From: Planctomycetota bacterium
GTDB taxonomy: Bacteria > Planctomycetota > PLA2
NCBI GenBank assembly: GCA_021776735.1
Contig: JAJFFH010000029.1
Location: forward strand, 62,001 to 126,000
Length of the DNA stretch: 64,000 bases
Direction of reading: 5' to 3'
Below, one piece after another: positions 24,227 through 33,327 of this stretch (position 1 is its first letter; each line of letters begins with the position of its first letter). The notes under the pieces were generated by a model. That model had not been told where the DNA came from. It made no database searches and was given only the letters and a program-made list of their open reading frames with translations. The position numbers and the translations under genes were made by a program.

Positions 24227-24481
24227 TCAGTCCGGTCCCGCCTTTGGGCCGCGGGACGCCAGAATCGCCCGGATCAAGTCCTCGGGGACATCGTCGGGAA
24301 TCGAATCCTGCGGCTGCCGGGACGCGGCGGCAAGTTCGATCGTCTTGCGATAGGTGTCGAGGTACTCGACGCAGTGCGGGCAAACGGCCATGTGTTCCTC
24401 GAAACGCTCGCGCTCGGCCGGTTCCAACTCGCCGTCCGCGTAATCGGCGAGAAACTCGAACAGCTCACGACAGGTCAGCAT
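24227..24481 (-). CDS. Zinc-finger anti-sigma factor (zf-HC2 type)
   Basis: An 84-residue protein with the anti-sigma zinc-binding pattern: Cys4, His30, Cys34 and Cys37 in LTCRELFEFLADY and EEHMAVCPHCVEYL. These factors hold their partner sigma factor inactive, often releasing it on redox stress. No membrane helix follows, so it is soluble. The gene overlaps the ECF sigma gene upstream by 7 bases, which identifies that sigma factor as its partner. Confidence 0.88.
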   Translation of the reverse strand: MLTCRELFEFLADYADGELEPAERERFEEHMAVCPHCVEYLDTYRKTIELAAASRQPQDSIPDDVPEDLIRAILASRGPKAGPD

Positions 24482-25071
24482 CCGGCGAACCCCCCAAAAC
24501 GAGTCGAGATGAGCCCGCGCAGTGCCGCACGCGCGCGGTGAAGCCTCGTCTTCACGACCGCCACGCCGACTCCGAGCACGATCGCGGTCTCCTTCGTGTC
24601 AAGCTGTTGAACATCCCGCAAGACAACGACCTCGCGATAGTCGTCCGGCAGGGAATCGATCATCTCGCGAACAATCGCCCGCGTCTCTTCCTTCTCCACC
24701 GAAACCAGCCCGGGGTCGCACCATCCCAAGTTGGCGCTGGCGCGATGGCCGTCATCGAGCCACTGCGGCAGGTACTCCTCGATCGAGACTGCGGGGCACG
24801 CGCGGTTCGAGCGAAGCATCATGAGCGCCACGTTCACCGTGATCCGGTGGAGCCACGTCTTCAGACGGGACTGGCCGCGGAACGAATCGATCTTGCGAAA
24901 CGACTGGACGAACGCTTCCTGAACGGCATCCTCTGCATCCGCATCCTGGCCAAGAATGCGACGGGCGACCGCGAGCATCGCGCCCACGTGCTGCCGGACC
25001 ACGGCCTCGTAGGCGGCATCGTCGCCCGCGCGCAAACGCTCGATGAGTACGACCTCGTCTATTGGTTGCAT
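24475..25071 (-). CDS. ECF-type RNA polymerase sigma factor
   Basis: A 198-residue extracytoplasmic-function sigma factor. Region 2 is DAEDAVQEAFVQSFRKIDSFRGQSRLKTWLHRITVN and region 4 is SLPDDYREVVVLRDVQQLDTKETAIVLGVGVAVVKTRLHRAR. It is followed directly by an overlapping zinc-finger anti-sigma gene, so it is likely controlled by release from that protein. It is divergent from trigger factor. The ATG at 25071 is chosen; a TTG five codons upstream is also in frame. Confidence 0.9.
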   Translation of the reverse strand: MQPIDEVVLIERLRAGDDAAYEAVVRQHVGAMLAVARRILGQDADAEDAVQEAFVQSFRKIDSFRGQSRLKTWLHRITVNVALMMLRSNRACPAVSIEEYLPQWLDDGHRASANLGWCDPGLVSVEKEETRAIVREMIDSLPDDYREVVVLRDVQQLDTKETAIVLGVGVAVVKTRLHRARAALRGLISTRFGGFAGC

Positions 25072-25178
25072 ATTCGGGGGCGGCAATTCGATAGCGTACG
25101 GTGATCAAGTCGGTGCGCCAAGTCGTTTCCACATCCGCCCCGCTTGACCACCTCTCCCCCGAACCTACACTGCGCCGC

Positions 25179-26492
25179 ATGACACGCAGCGAAACGATGG
25201 AATTCTCGGTTGAAGACGCTGGCCCTTGTCGCAAGCGCGTCACTGTGAGTATCCCGACCAAGCTCGTCAGCGAGCAGTTCAAACGGTCGTTCACCCAGTG
25301 GTCGAATTCGTCCCCCATCCGGGGGTTCCGGCCCGGCAAAGCGCCGCGCGCCCTCGTCGAGAAGAGGTTCGGCAAGGACATCGCGATCGAAGTAAAGCGC
25401 ACGCTGATTGACAACGCGTTCGACGAGGCCCTCGAAGCAAACGAGCTGGCGCCCATCGCCGATCCGGAACTCGACTTCGATACCGTCGAAGTCGTCGCCG
25501 GCCAGCCCATCGACTTCAAGTTCGTCGTCACCGTGCGGCCGGAGTTCGATCTTCCGGATCTCGGCGGCATCGAGGTCTCGGTTCCGGCCGTCGATGTTTC
25601 CGACGACGAACTCGCACACGCGCTCAAGAAACTCCAGAGACACAAGGCGACGCTGCGTCCGCTCGATCACGGTGCGGTCGAGCACGGGGACGTGGTCACG
25701 CTCAAGGTAGCGGCGATGTCCGCCGATACCGGCGCGCTCGACGGTTCCGAGATGGCATACGAGATCGGCTCTCGACATCTCGGCGAGCTGATCACCGAGG
25801 ATCTTGATGCCACGCTCGTCGGCAAGGAGCCCGGTGCCACGGTCAGGACGACCGGTTACGTTTCCCCGCACGCCGTCCAAAACCCGCTGGCGGGCCAGGA
25901 CGTCGGTCTCAAGGTGGAGCTCATCGACGTGAAGCGGCCCGAGTTGCCGAGCATCGACGACAACTTTGCCAAGGAGCTCGACTTCGACAGCCAAGAGGGA
26001 CTCCGCGAGGCCGTCCGCAAGGACGTCACCAACCGGCTCGCACGGGATCGCGAACGCCTCGTCGAAGACGCCGCACTCGCGCAGCTCGTCCGGCAAGTCG
26101 GCATCGAGCTACCGGCGTCCCTGGTCGAAAAGGAAACCGACGAGACCGCGCGACGCGGAGCATACGGCGCGCAGATACGCGGCGACTCTGCCGACGATGT
26201 CGCCAAGACAATCATCGACATTCGCAATCGCGACGCCGGGGAGTCCGCAAAACAGCTCATGGCCTACCTCATTCTCGATCAGATCGTCGACGCAGAGCGC
26301 ATCGTCGTCACCGAGGACGAGGTCCGCGACGCCGTCGCACGGATCGCGACCCACCACGATCAGGTGCCGGAGCAGCTGCACGCAGTGTTGCAGGCGTCCG
26401 GTCGCCTGGGCGGGCTCCGCAACCACCTCCGAGAAAAAAAGGCGCGCGCGAAGTTGCGCGAGAGAATCCGAGCGACCGGCGCTCCGCGATAG
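25179..26492 (+). CDS. tig: Trigger factor
   Basis: A 437-residue ribosome-associated chaperone with peptidyl-prolyl isomerase fold. The N-terminal ribosome-binding domain contains the signature SPIRGFRPGKAPRALVEKRFG. The isomerase-like domain follows (about 155-245), then the helical C-terminal arms (about 250-430). It is typical in length. Usually tig precedes clpP, but here a structured intergenic segment and an unrelated minus-strand gene follow. ATG 25179 is preferred over one 78 bases upstream. Confidence 0.88.
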   Translation: MTRSETMEFSVEDAGPCRKRVTVSIPTKLVSEQFKRSFTQWSNSSPIRGFRPGKAPRALVEKRFGKDIAIEVKRTLIDNAFDEALEANELAPIADPELDFDTVEVVAGQPIDFKFVVTVRPEFDLPDLGGIEVSVPAVDVSDDELAHALKKLQRHKATLRPLDHGAVEHGDVVTLKVAAMSADTGALDGSEMAYEIGSRHLGELITEDLDATLVGKEPGATVRTTGYVSPHAVQNPLAGQDVGLKVELIDVKRPELPSIDDNFAKELDFDSQEGLREAVRKDVTNRLARDRERLVEDAALAQLVRQVGIELPASLVEKETDETARRGAYGAQIRGDSADDVAKTIIDIRNRDAGESAKQLMAYLILDQIVDAERIVVTEDEVRDAVARIATHHDQVPEQLHAVLQASGRLGGLRNHLREKKARAKLRERIRATGAPR

Positions 26493-26603
26493 ACGGCGGG
26501 CTGCCGCCCCTCCCTTGGACCCGGGCTAATGGGCTGACCGCCGGGCCAAGGGATCGGATCCCGAAGCCCGATGGCGCGCGGGGTCGGAGGGGAGCGCGGC
26601 AAG

Positions 26604-27020
26604 CTACCCCCTCGCGATGGCCTGTCCGAGTTCGTGGTCGCTCATCGCCTGCCCATCGAGGTTCCACGCCCCGTCCACGGTATGAACGACATTGAAGTAG
26701 ATGTTGTCCCTGGGCTGCCGTCCATTCGAGAGTTCCCGAACAATGTCCGTCGCCTCCTGCCCGAAACCGCTTTGGACCTCGCGCGATGCGAAAGCGAAGG
26801 AAGGCACCTTCCACTCGACCCACGCGCCGTCGAACTCGTCGCCTCCGGAGAAGCTGAGTCCCTTCGGCACGATGTGGACGTTGGCGGTGACGTTGGGAGT
26901 CATGACCGAATTGCCGGTGAGCCCGTGCCACTTGAGCATGGACTCGGTCAGCCGTTGAATCGCGTCCTTGACCTTGTCGCGCGGAAGGACGCCTTCCGTG
27001 AATGTCAGCGTGAGAGGCAT
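26604..27020 (-). CDS. Tautomerase-like small protein (tentative)
   Basis: A 138-residue protein beginning MPLTLTFTEGVLPRDKVKDAIQRLTESMLKWHG. A proline directly after the initiator Met and a short strand-helix opening recall tautomerase-superfamily enzymes, where Pro1 is the catalytic base. It also resembles proteins annotated as putative oxalocrotonate tautomerases. Length is about twice the basic unit. It lies 71 bases downstream of an alpha/beta hydrolase gene on the same strand. Assignment rests on the N-terminus and overall pattern, so it is tentative. Confidence 0.5.
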   Translation of the reverse strand: MPLTLTFTEGVLPRDKVKDAIQRLTESMLKWHGLTGNSVMTPNVTANVHIVPKGLSFSGGDEFDGAWVEWKVPSFAFASREVQSGFGQEATDIVRELSNGRQPRDNIYFNVVHTVDGAWNLDGQAMSDHELGQAIARG

Positions 27021-27091
27021 CGTCGTTTCCTTTTCTGTCGGCCTGTGGCCTGCGGGCCATTTGCTTGATCGGTGAGGGGGGATTCCCGCAG

Positions 27092-27835
27092 CTACATGCT
27101 CACGAGGGTGCCGCTCGCCGCTTCGGCGAGCGCCTCGACGAGACGCTCCGGAATCGACATCAGCGGGAAGTGCCCCGACTCGAGCGTCAGGATCCGGTCG
27201 ACGTCCGTGCCGGACACCATCCTGTCCTGCAGCGCGGGGGACAGGACCTTGTCGAGCGAGCAGCGCAGATAGGACTTCGGGACGGAGCCGAACGCGGCGC
27301 GGGTCAACCTCGCCGGAACCGTGAACGGCTCAACCGCCTGTTTGACCGCAAACAGCGGTGCGAACTCATCGACGCGTCCGGCCTCCCTGACATCGTGCAA
27401 GAGAATAGCCCTGACGTCATCCTCCCTGAGAGTGGCGCAGGACCCGTCGTCCGAGAAGACGATCCTGGACAGCAACTCGCCGGCCTCGTCGCTTTGCATC
27501 AACCCGAGCGGCGTTTCGCCGTTCCGAGGAAGGATCGCGCAGACGTACACGAGGCGCTCGATCTTCTCCGGCGCCAGCTCCGCGACCTGCGAAACAATCG
27601 ATCCCGCGAGCGAGTGCCCGACGAGGACGACCTTGCCATCGATCGCACTGACCTCCTCGGCCACGCGCGCGACGTACGCGTCCATCGTGACCTCCGCAAT
27701 CGGCGCGACGGCGTGGCCGTGACCGGGCAGATCGATCGCACGGGCTTGATGCCCGCGCTCGTTCAGGATCTTGACGATGTCCTCGAATTCCCACGCTCCG
27801 CCCCAGGCGCCGTGGATCAGAAGTATGTTGCTCAT
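27092..27835 (-). CDS. Alpha/beta hydrolase, esterase-like
   Basis: A 247-residue alpha/beta hydrolase with oxyanion segment LLIHGAWGGAWEF, nucleophile elbow VGHSLAGS (Ser about 80), and a late LESGHFPLMSIPERL with the catalytic histidine. It resembles the small plant-type methyl-ester hydrolases and EstC-like bacterial esterases. AAGGAG lies 7 bases before the ATG at 27835, which settles the start; an in-frame TTG-type extension upstream is rejected. It may be cotranscribed with the tautomerase-like gene. Confidence 0.82.
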   Translation of the reverse strand: MSNILLIHGAWGGAWEFEDIVKILNERGHQARAIDLPGHGHAVAPIAEVTMDAYVARVAEEVSAIDGKVVLVGHSLAGSIVSQVAELAPEKIERLVYVCAILPRNGETPLGLMQSDEAGELLSRIVFSDDGSCATLREDDVRAILLHDVREAGRVDEFAPLFAVKQAVEPFTVPARLTRAAFGSVPKSYLRCSLDKVLSPALQDRMVSGTDVDRILTLESGHFPLMSIPERLVEALAEAASGTLVSM

Positions 27836-28021
27836 TTTCGTTCTCCTTTGTCGCGCGCCTCGAGCCGGCGCGACGATGGGTTCATCTGATGCACTTGCTG
27901 CCGCGACCGAGCGCCTGGCCTCGCGGGTCAAGACGCGGCGGATGAGCCTCTCGATTCTGGCACCGTCCTCCTCCCGTGCGAGGTGGCCGGTATCGAGCAG
28001 GCGGCAACTCGATTCTTTCTC

Positions 28022-28618
28022 TTACGATTGCGCGTTCTTGCCCTCGAGTTCCGCGATGCGGTCGTTCAGCTCCTGGATGTGCGGTTGGAATTCCTCGACG
28101 GTGTAGCGCTGGGGGATGTGTTGCGGGCAGTTGCGGTCGTACGTTTCGATGTGGAACAGGAAGACGCGCTGCGGCTCGGCGTCGTACTCGGGATCGCGGA
28201 CCTTGGCGAGCAGTTCCGGATCTCCCTCCACGACTTCGGCTCGACCCCAGATCTTGATGCGGCGCCGCGTCGGGTAGTCCATCAGGAACAGGAACGCGCG
28301 GTCGTTTTCGACGAGGTTGCCGGTCGAGATGTACTGGCGGTTGCCCGCGTAGTCCGCAAAGCCAAGCGTGGTGTCGTCGATGACCTTGAGAAATCCCTTG
28401 GGTCCGCCACGGTGCTGAATGTAGGGCTGGCCATCCTTGCTGGCGGTGGCGAGATAAAACGAGTCGCGTTCCGCGACAAACGCGGCGAGCTCGGCATTGA
28501 CCTTTGTGCGCCAGCCGATGTGGTTCGCGACGCCGCTATAGGTCTCGCGCGAGCCGAGGCGCTCCTGGACGGCCTTGACCGCCGGCGTGAAGGCGAGTTC
28601 GCTGGGATGGTAGCTCAT
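28022..28618 (-). CDS. Pyridoxamine 5'-phosphate oxidase-family flavoprotein
   Basis: A 198-residue protein with the split-barrel FMN-binding fold: AAFVAERDSFYLATASKDGQPYIQHRGGPKGFLKVID, then FADYAGNRQYISTGNLVENDRAFLFLMDYPTRRRIKIWGRAEV. Such proteins reduce small molecules or bind flavin or heme. It is divergent from a sigma-54-type activator gene with only 148 bases between them, so it is the likely regulated target. The ATG at 28618 gives MSYHPSELAFTP, a common family start. Confidence 0.82.
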   Translation of the reverse strand: MSYHPSELAFTPAVKAVQERLGSRETYSGVANHIGWRTKVNAELAAFVAERDSFYLATASKDGQPYIQHRGGPKGFLKVIDDTTLGFADYAGNRQYISTGNLVENDRAFLFLMDYPTRRRIKIWGRAEVVEGDPELLAKVRDPEYDAEPQRVFLFHIETYDRNCPQHIPQRYTVEEFQPHIQELNDRIAELEGKNAQS

Positions 28619-28695
28619 GCAGCCCGCTATTGCATAGCCCGGGCCAAATCCATCGAACCCCCTTAACTTACTTCTGATCAAGACTTTATGTCATT

Positions 28696-28707
28696 TGTTC
28701 GAACAAC
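28696..28707. promoter_or_regulatory. Palindrome in the divergent promoter region
   Basis: TTGTTCGAACAA is a perfect 12-base palindrome in an unusually AT-rich 148-base spacer between the PPOX gene and the sigma-54 activator gene. It could be an operator for one of them. No GG-N10-GC sigma-54 promoter was found in this spacer. Confidence 0.4.
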
Positions 28708-28766
28708 GATTTTTTGGCAATCACGAATTTTTGCTTTTACGTAACGAATTCTCGTAATCTACAGGA

Positions 28767-30362
28767 ATGTCGGGGGGACGGGACCGGGCCTTCAAGAAGC
28801 TCCTGCTCGCTATGGCCGGGCAACGGTCGGTCGGGCCACTGCTGGACCTGATCGTCGCGCGTCTCCTTGAGCGCCCGAATGTCGCCCTGGCCCGCATCTG
28901 GCTCAAAGCCCCGGGCGACATCTGCGGCGAGTGCCACATGGCCGATGTCTGTACCGATCAAAAGGAGTGCCTGCACCTCGTCGCGAGTGCGGGCCGACCG
29001 GTTGCGGCGAAGGGCGAGGACTGGTCGTTTCTGAACGGATTTTTTCGGCGCTTTCCGATGGGCGTGCGCAAGGTCGGTCACGTCGCGGCGACGGGCGAGG
29101 CAATCGAGATCGCCGATGTCGCGGAGCAGAGTCGTTGGCTCGCGCGCCCCGACTGGGCCGCGGCGGAGGGCATCCACGGATTCGGCGGCCAACCGCTCCA
29201 GCATCGCGACGACGTGCTGGGCGTACTCGCCGTGTTCACCCGCGTGCCGATGCAGCACGACGCGTTCGAATGGCTGCGCATGATCGCGGACCACGCGGCC
29301 GGCGCCCTCGCGAACGCCCGCGCGTTCGAAGAGATCGAACGGCTGCGTCAAAGAGTCGAGCTGGAAAACACATACCTGCGCGAGGAGGTCTCCGCATCGT
29401 TTGGCAGCATGGTCGGCGCGAGTCCCGCCCTGCGCAACGTCCTCGAGCAGATCGAGTTGGTGGCGCCCACCGACGCGACGGTCCTGATCACCGGCGAGTC
29501 CGGTACCGGCAAGGAGCTTGTGGCCCGCGAGATCCACCAGCGCAGCCCCCGCGCCCCCCAACCCATGATCAAGGTGAACTGCGCGTCCATACCGCGCGAA
29601 CTGTTCGAGAGTGAATTCTTCGGCCATGTGAAAGGAGCGTTCACCGGCGCACTGCGCGACCGCGCAGGTCGTTTCGCGGCCGCCGATGGCGGCACACTGT
29701 TTCTCGACGAGGTCGGCGAGATCCCGCTCGACCTGCAGGGCAAGCTGCTGCGCGTCTTGCAGGAACGGCAATACGAACGCGTCGGCGAGGAGCGCACGCG
29801 CGATGTCGATGTCCGCATCCTGGCGGCGACCAACCGCGATCTCCTCCACGACGTCGAGTCGGGTCGCTTCCGTCGCGACCTGTACTACCGCCTCAACGTG
29901 TTCGGGCTCGACGTCGCGCCGCTGCGCAAGCGCCAAGAAGATATCCCGCTTCTCGCCGAACACTTCCTCGAAGAGCTGGCGCAGCGGATGCACCGGACGC
30001 GCCCACGGCTCACGAAGGGCCATGTGGCGCAACTCCAGACTTACGCGTGGCCGGGCAACGTGCGCGAACTGCAAAACGCGATGGAACGCGCCCTGATCAC
30101 GTCACGCGGCCAAACACTGCGGTTCGACCTCGGAGAGCGGAGCGCGCCGTTGCACGAGCCAGCGCCGCATGCCGAGACCGCCGGGGAGGTCGCCACCGAC
30201 GCGGAGATGCGCCGGCGCGAGCGGCAAAACCTGATCGCCGCACTCGAGTCCACCGGCTGGAAAGTCTCCGGCCCGGGAGGCGCCGCCGAACTCATGGGCG
30301 TCAAGCCGACGACGCTGGCGTATCGCATCCAGAAGCTGAAACTCACCCGACGGCGTGAATAG
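28767..30362 (+). CDS. Sigma-54-dependent transcription activator with GAF domain (NorR-like)
   Basis: A 531-residue activator. The N-terminal GAF-like sensor (about 15-185) carries four cysteines spaced CX2CX5CX5C (53, 56, 62, 68), which could bind a metal or Fe-S cluster. The AAA+ domain has Walker A GESGTGKE (243-250), GAFTGA (290-295, contacts sigma-54) and GGTLFLDEVGEIPLDLQGKLLRVLQE. The C-terminus (about 475-531) is a Fis-type helix-turn-helix. It is divergent from the PPOX-family gene, its probable target. Confidence 0.9.
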   Translation: MSGGRDRAFKKLLLAMAGQRSVGPLLDLIVARLLERPNVALARIWLKAPGDICGECHMADVCTDQKECLHLVASAGRPVAAKGEDWSFLNGFFRRFPMGVRKVGHVAATGEAIEIADVAEQSRWLARPDWAAAEGIHGFGGQPLQHRDDVLGVLAVFTRVPMQHDAFEWLRMIADHAAGALANARAFEEIERLRQRVELENTYLREEVSASFGSMVGASPALRNVLEQIELVAPTDATVLITGESGTGKELVAREIHQRSPRAPQPMIKVNCASIPRELFESEFFGHVKGAFTGALRDRAGRFAAADGGTLFLDEVGEIPLDLQGKLLRVLQERQYERVGEERTRDVDVRILAATNRDLLHDVESGRFRRDLYYRLNVFGLDVAPLRKRQEDIPLLAEHFLEELAQRMHRTRPRLTKGHVAQLQTYAWPGNVRELQNAMERALITSRGQTLRFDLGERSAPLHEPAPHAETAGEVATDAEMRRRERQNLIAALESTGWKVSGPGGAAELMGVKPTTLAYRIQKLKLTRRRE

Positions 30363-30596
30363 CCTCAAACAGTCAAAGGGGGAGCGGGGGCAGCGGTCGC
30401 GAGTACCGCCGGGTATGGTGACGCCGATGAGCTGCTCCGTGCGCGGCCCGTGTGGTCGAGGCAGCGCGCGAGGCGGGCACCGCGCACAACGCTGGTTGTC
30501 ACGAACGCACCAAAGACGGATGGAGCGAGAAGAGAGTAGCGTGAACGATGGCCGCGGTTTCGGCGCCGGCCAGAACGCCACAGGCAAAAAACGACG

Positions 30597-31691
30597 ATGA
30601 GCCTCGCCTTCGCGCTGCGCCGTCCGTTGCTGCTGGTCCGCGATCTGTTCGTGAACCGCAAGCGGCCCGATCTCGAGCGGCTCGGCGCTATCGACGACCC
30701 GCGGCAATTTGTCTGGGCGATCCTCCCCCACGCCGCGCGGACGTTTTCTTCCCCGATCGCGCTGCTGCCGGGCCCTATCGCCGAAGCCGCGGCCGTGGGC
30801 TACCTGTACTGCCGGATGCTGGACACCTACGAGGACCTCGTCGCCTGTCCGCAAGAACGCGATCGAGCGCTTGGGCTCTTCGCGAACCGCCTGAAAACGG
30901 GCGACGCGGCGCCGCCGATCGTCACCGACCTCGCGCGCGACCGACGCGACGAGGCCCATCTGCTGCTCGTAAGGCGCTGCGAACTCGTCGATCGGGCGTA
31001 CGCGGATCTGCCGACCGCAGTCCAGTCGCTCGTCCGCACTTTGGTCGCCGCGATGGCGGAGGGCATGCGCTGGTCCTCGAGCACGTTCACCGCGCAAGGC
31101 GGGATCCTCAACAGCGAGGAGCAACTCACCCGTTACTGCCGCCACGTCCTCGGCGAGCCGGTGCTGTTTTCCGCTCGGCTGCTTGGATGGCACGAATCCC
31201 GCGAATCCACACTGCCGAAATCAGTCGAAGCCGACGCGATCGCGGTCGGCGAGATGATCCAGCTCGCGAACGTGACCCGCGACATCGAAAAAGACTTCGC
31301 CCGCGGTATCGCCTACCACCCGTCGTTGCAAGCCGACCTCGGCGCAGCGCCGACCGGCGAGCCCGAACAAATCGAGCGCATCCGCAGCGTCCGCGCCGAA
31401 CTCATGGACCTGGCTCTGGGTCACGTTCCGGCCTACCGCCGGCTGGTCGCACACGTGACCCGGCGACGAATCAGCCTGGCGCGCGCGTCCGCGCTCTTGA
31501 TGCTGCTGTTTACCGACCGCTACTACCGCGGCTGCGCCATACGAGCCGGCCGTACCACGTGGGGCGCTCGCCACTCGGGCGCTCGTCTCCTGCTGACAAC
31601 CCTGCCCGCAATCCTGTCCCGTCGCTGGACAGACCGCATCCTGTCCCGGATCGAACACGACTTCCTGGCCGCGGTCGACAAGCGGCTGTAA
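30597..31691 (+). CDS. Squalene/phytoene synthase-family enzyme
   Basis: A 364-residue head-to-head prenyl synthase. The two aspartate-rich motifs are present: DTYED (about 81-85) in YLYCRMLDTYEDL, and LANVTRDIEKDFARG (NxxRDxxxD). RTF near residue 48 is the first conserved segment. It would condense two farnesyl or geranylgeranyl diphosphates for squalene, hopanoids or carotenoids. No shc, hpn or crt genes are next to it, so the product is open. It stands alone after a 234-base spacer with no gene. Confidence 0.85.
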   Translation: MSLAFALRRPLLLVRDLFVNRKRPDLERLGAIDDPRQFVWAILPHAARTFSSPIALLPGPIAEAAAVGYLYCRMLDTYEDLVACPQERDRALGLFANRLKTGDAAPPIVTDLARDRRDEAHLLLVRRCELVDRAYADLPTAVQSLVRTLVAAMAEGMRWSSSTFTAQGGILNSEEQLTRYCRHVLGEPVLFSARLLGWHESRESTLPKSVEADAIAVGEMIQLANVTRDIEKDFARGIAYHPSLQADLGAAPTGEPEQIERIRSVRAELMDLALGHVPAYRRLVAHVTRRRISLARASALLMLLFTDRYYRGCAIRAGRTTWGARHSGARLLLTTLPAILSRRWTDRILSRIEHDFLAAVDKRL

Positions 31692-31758
31692 GCCGGATGC
31701 GCCCTCGGTCTGATAGGTTCTGCGCTGCCACGACTTCAGAACCCATCCTAGGACTCTC

Positions 31759-32366
31759 ATGGACACCCTCGAAGCCATCTACTCCCGCCGCGCCGTCAAG
31801 CACTTCGACCCGGCCCACGTCATGGACGACGCCGAGGTCACAAAGCTGATCGAAGCCGCGATGCAGTCGCCCACTTCGTTCAACATCCAGCACTGGCGAT
31901 TCGTCGTCGTTCGCGATCCCGAGCTGCGCCAACAAATCCGCGCCGCCGGCAACGACCAGGCCCAGATGACCGATGCGTCGCTCCTCGTCGTGATGACCGC
32001 GGACATCGATGCTTGGAAGAAAGGCCCAAGCGCTATTGGCGCAACGCTCCCACCGAGGTCGCCGACCTCCTGGTGAACTGGATGGGCCCGTTCCACGAGG
32101 GCAACCCCCAACTCCAACGCGACGAGGCGCAGCGCTCCATCGGCATGGCCATGCAGACGATCATGCTCGCCGCCCGTGACATGGGCTACGACTCGTGCCC
32201 GATGATCGGGTTCGAATTCGACAAGGTGGCCGAACTCATCCATCTGCCGAAAGACCACTGCATCGGCCCGATGATCGCGATCGGCAAGCGATCCAAGGAC
32301 ACATGGCCGAAGCCAGGCCAGCTATCCCTCGACGAAGTGATGATCACCGACCGGTTCCGCGATTGA
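31759..32366 (+). pseudogene. Nitroreductase-family protein with a frameshift
   Basis: Two overlapping frames together give one nitroreductase. The first (31759-32076) reads MDTLEAIYSRRAVKHFDPAHVMDD and stops after SPTSW. The second picks up at about 32013-32030 as RPKRYWRNAPTEVADLLVNWMGPFHEG and runs to 32366, ending LSLDEVMITDRFRD. One missing base near AAGAAAGGCCC explains the break; restoring it gives 202 residues, the normal length. Members are FMN-dependent NAD(P)H reductases. Either the gene is broken, the read has an indel, or a -1 slip on AAGAAAG is used. Confidence 0.8.
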
Positions 32367-32430
32367 GCTTGCGAGCCCATGAACCCTGCGAGGTCGCGAA
32401 GCCCGGATGACGCAGCACTGTCCAGAGATG

Positions 32431-33318
32431 TCATGACCGCGAGCCGCGGCGGGCCAGCAGGATTCCGAACAGGATGACGGCTCCGCCGGCGGCCTGCCAA
32501 GGGCCAAGCGCTTCGCCCAACAGGAGCCAGCCGAGGAGCGCGACGCAGGCCGGTTGTAACAGCAGCGTGACCGACGAAAACGACGCGGGCAGGTGTGCCA
32601 GGGCGTACGCAACGAGACCCTGGCCGACGATCTGTGCGACCAGGGCGAGGCCGGCAACCATCGCCCAGGCGTGCGCGTCCGGCGGCCAGAACGGTTCGGG
32701 CGACAGCAAGGCGATGGGCAAGAGGGCGATCGCGGCGACCGCGGAGGTCCACGCCATCAGGCGCGCGACGGGGACGCCGGTTTCGCGCGCGCGGGCGATC
32801 GACAGGATGTAGGAGCCGTAAAACACCGCGGTCAACAGGCCCAAGAGATCGCCGTCCGTACGCTTTCCTCCGAATGTGGCGCTCTCCCCCACGAGCAGAA
32901 CGGCTCCAACCAACGCCAATATCATGCCGATAGTAAATACCTTGGTGATGCGACGCCGCCAAAGTAGCCAGCCGAACAGGGTCACGAACACCGGCGCGAA
33001 GTTGGCCAGCAGCGTGGCGTTGGCGACGGTCGTGTAGTGGATCGACCAGTGCCAGACCCCGAGATCCGCGGCGAAGAACACGCCGGGGAGGATCAGGCGC
33101 AGGTTTAGGGGGGAGCGGGGGCCGCCGTTTTTGGAGGCGCGGCGGCGCGCGAGCAGGGCCAGCAGCGGTGCAGCGAGGACGAGGCGCCAGAACGCGGAGG
33201 CGGTTGGCCCGACGCCGGCGGCGATACACCAGCGCACGAAGATCGGTGCGAACGCGATGCCGACGGCGCCGGCGAGCAGCGCGAGGATCGCCCGGCGTTC
33301 GGGTGCCCGCGGTTCCAA
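32431..33318 (-). CDS. EamA/DMT-family transporter
   Basis: A 295-residue protein with about ten membrane helices arranged as two EamA repeats (WRLVLAAPLLALL...LGVWHWSIHYTTVANATLLANFAPVFV and its C-terminal counterpart). This family exports metabolites or drugs; the substrate is unknown. An R20 copy (32848-32864) falls in the loop between the repeats and is read as RTDGDLLGLL without disturbing the family pattern. The start appears to be TTG at 33318, 9 bases after the EF-P stop on the same strand. Confidence 0.85.
   Translation of the reverse strand: MEPRAPERRAILALLAGAVGIAFAPIFVRWCIAAGVGPTASAFWRLVLAAPLLALLARRRASKNGGPRSPLNLRLILPGVFFAADLGVWHWSIHYTTVANATLLANFAPVFVTLFGWLLWRRRITKVFTIGMILALVGAVLLVGESATFGGKRTDGDLLGLLTAVFYGSYILSIARARETGVPVARLMAWTSAVAAIALLPIALLSPEPFWPPDAHAWAMVAGLALVAQIVGQGLVAYALAHLPASFSSVTLLLQPACVALLGWLLLGEALGPWQAAGGAVILFGILLARRGSRS
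32848..32864 (+). repeat. R20 copy in the EamA transporter gene
   Basis: ATCGCCGTCCGTACGCT, exact core with the TAC variant. Read as KRTDGDL on the minus strand. Confidence 0.9.
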
Positions 33319-33327
33319 GACGGCCGA

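Noticed and set aside
28715..28740. TTGGCA...TTGCT in the divergent spacer as a sigma-54 promoter
   Set aside because: The distance between GG and GC is 15 bases and not 10, so it does not fit the -24/-12 pattern.
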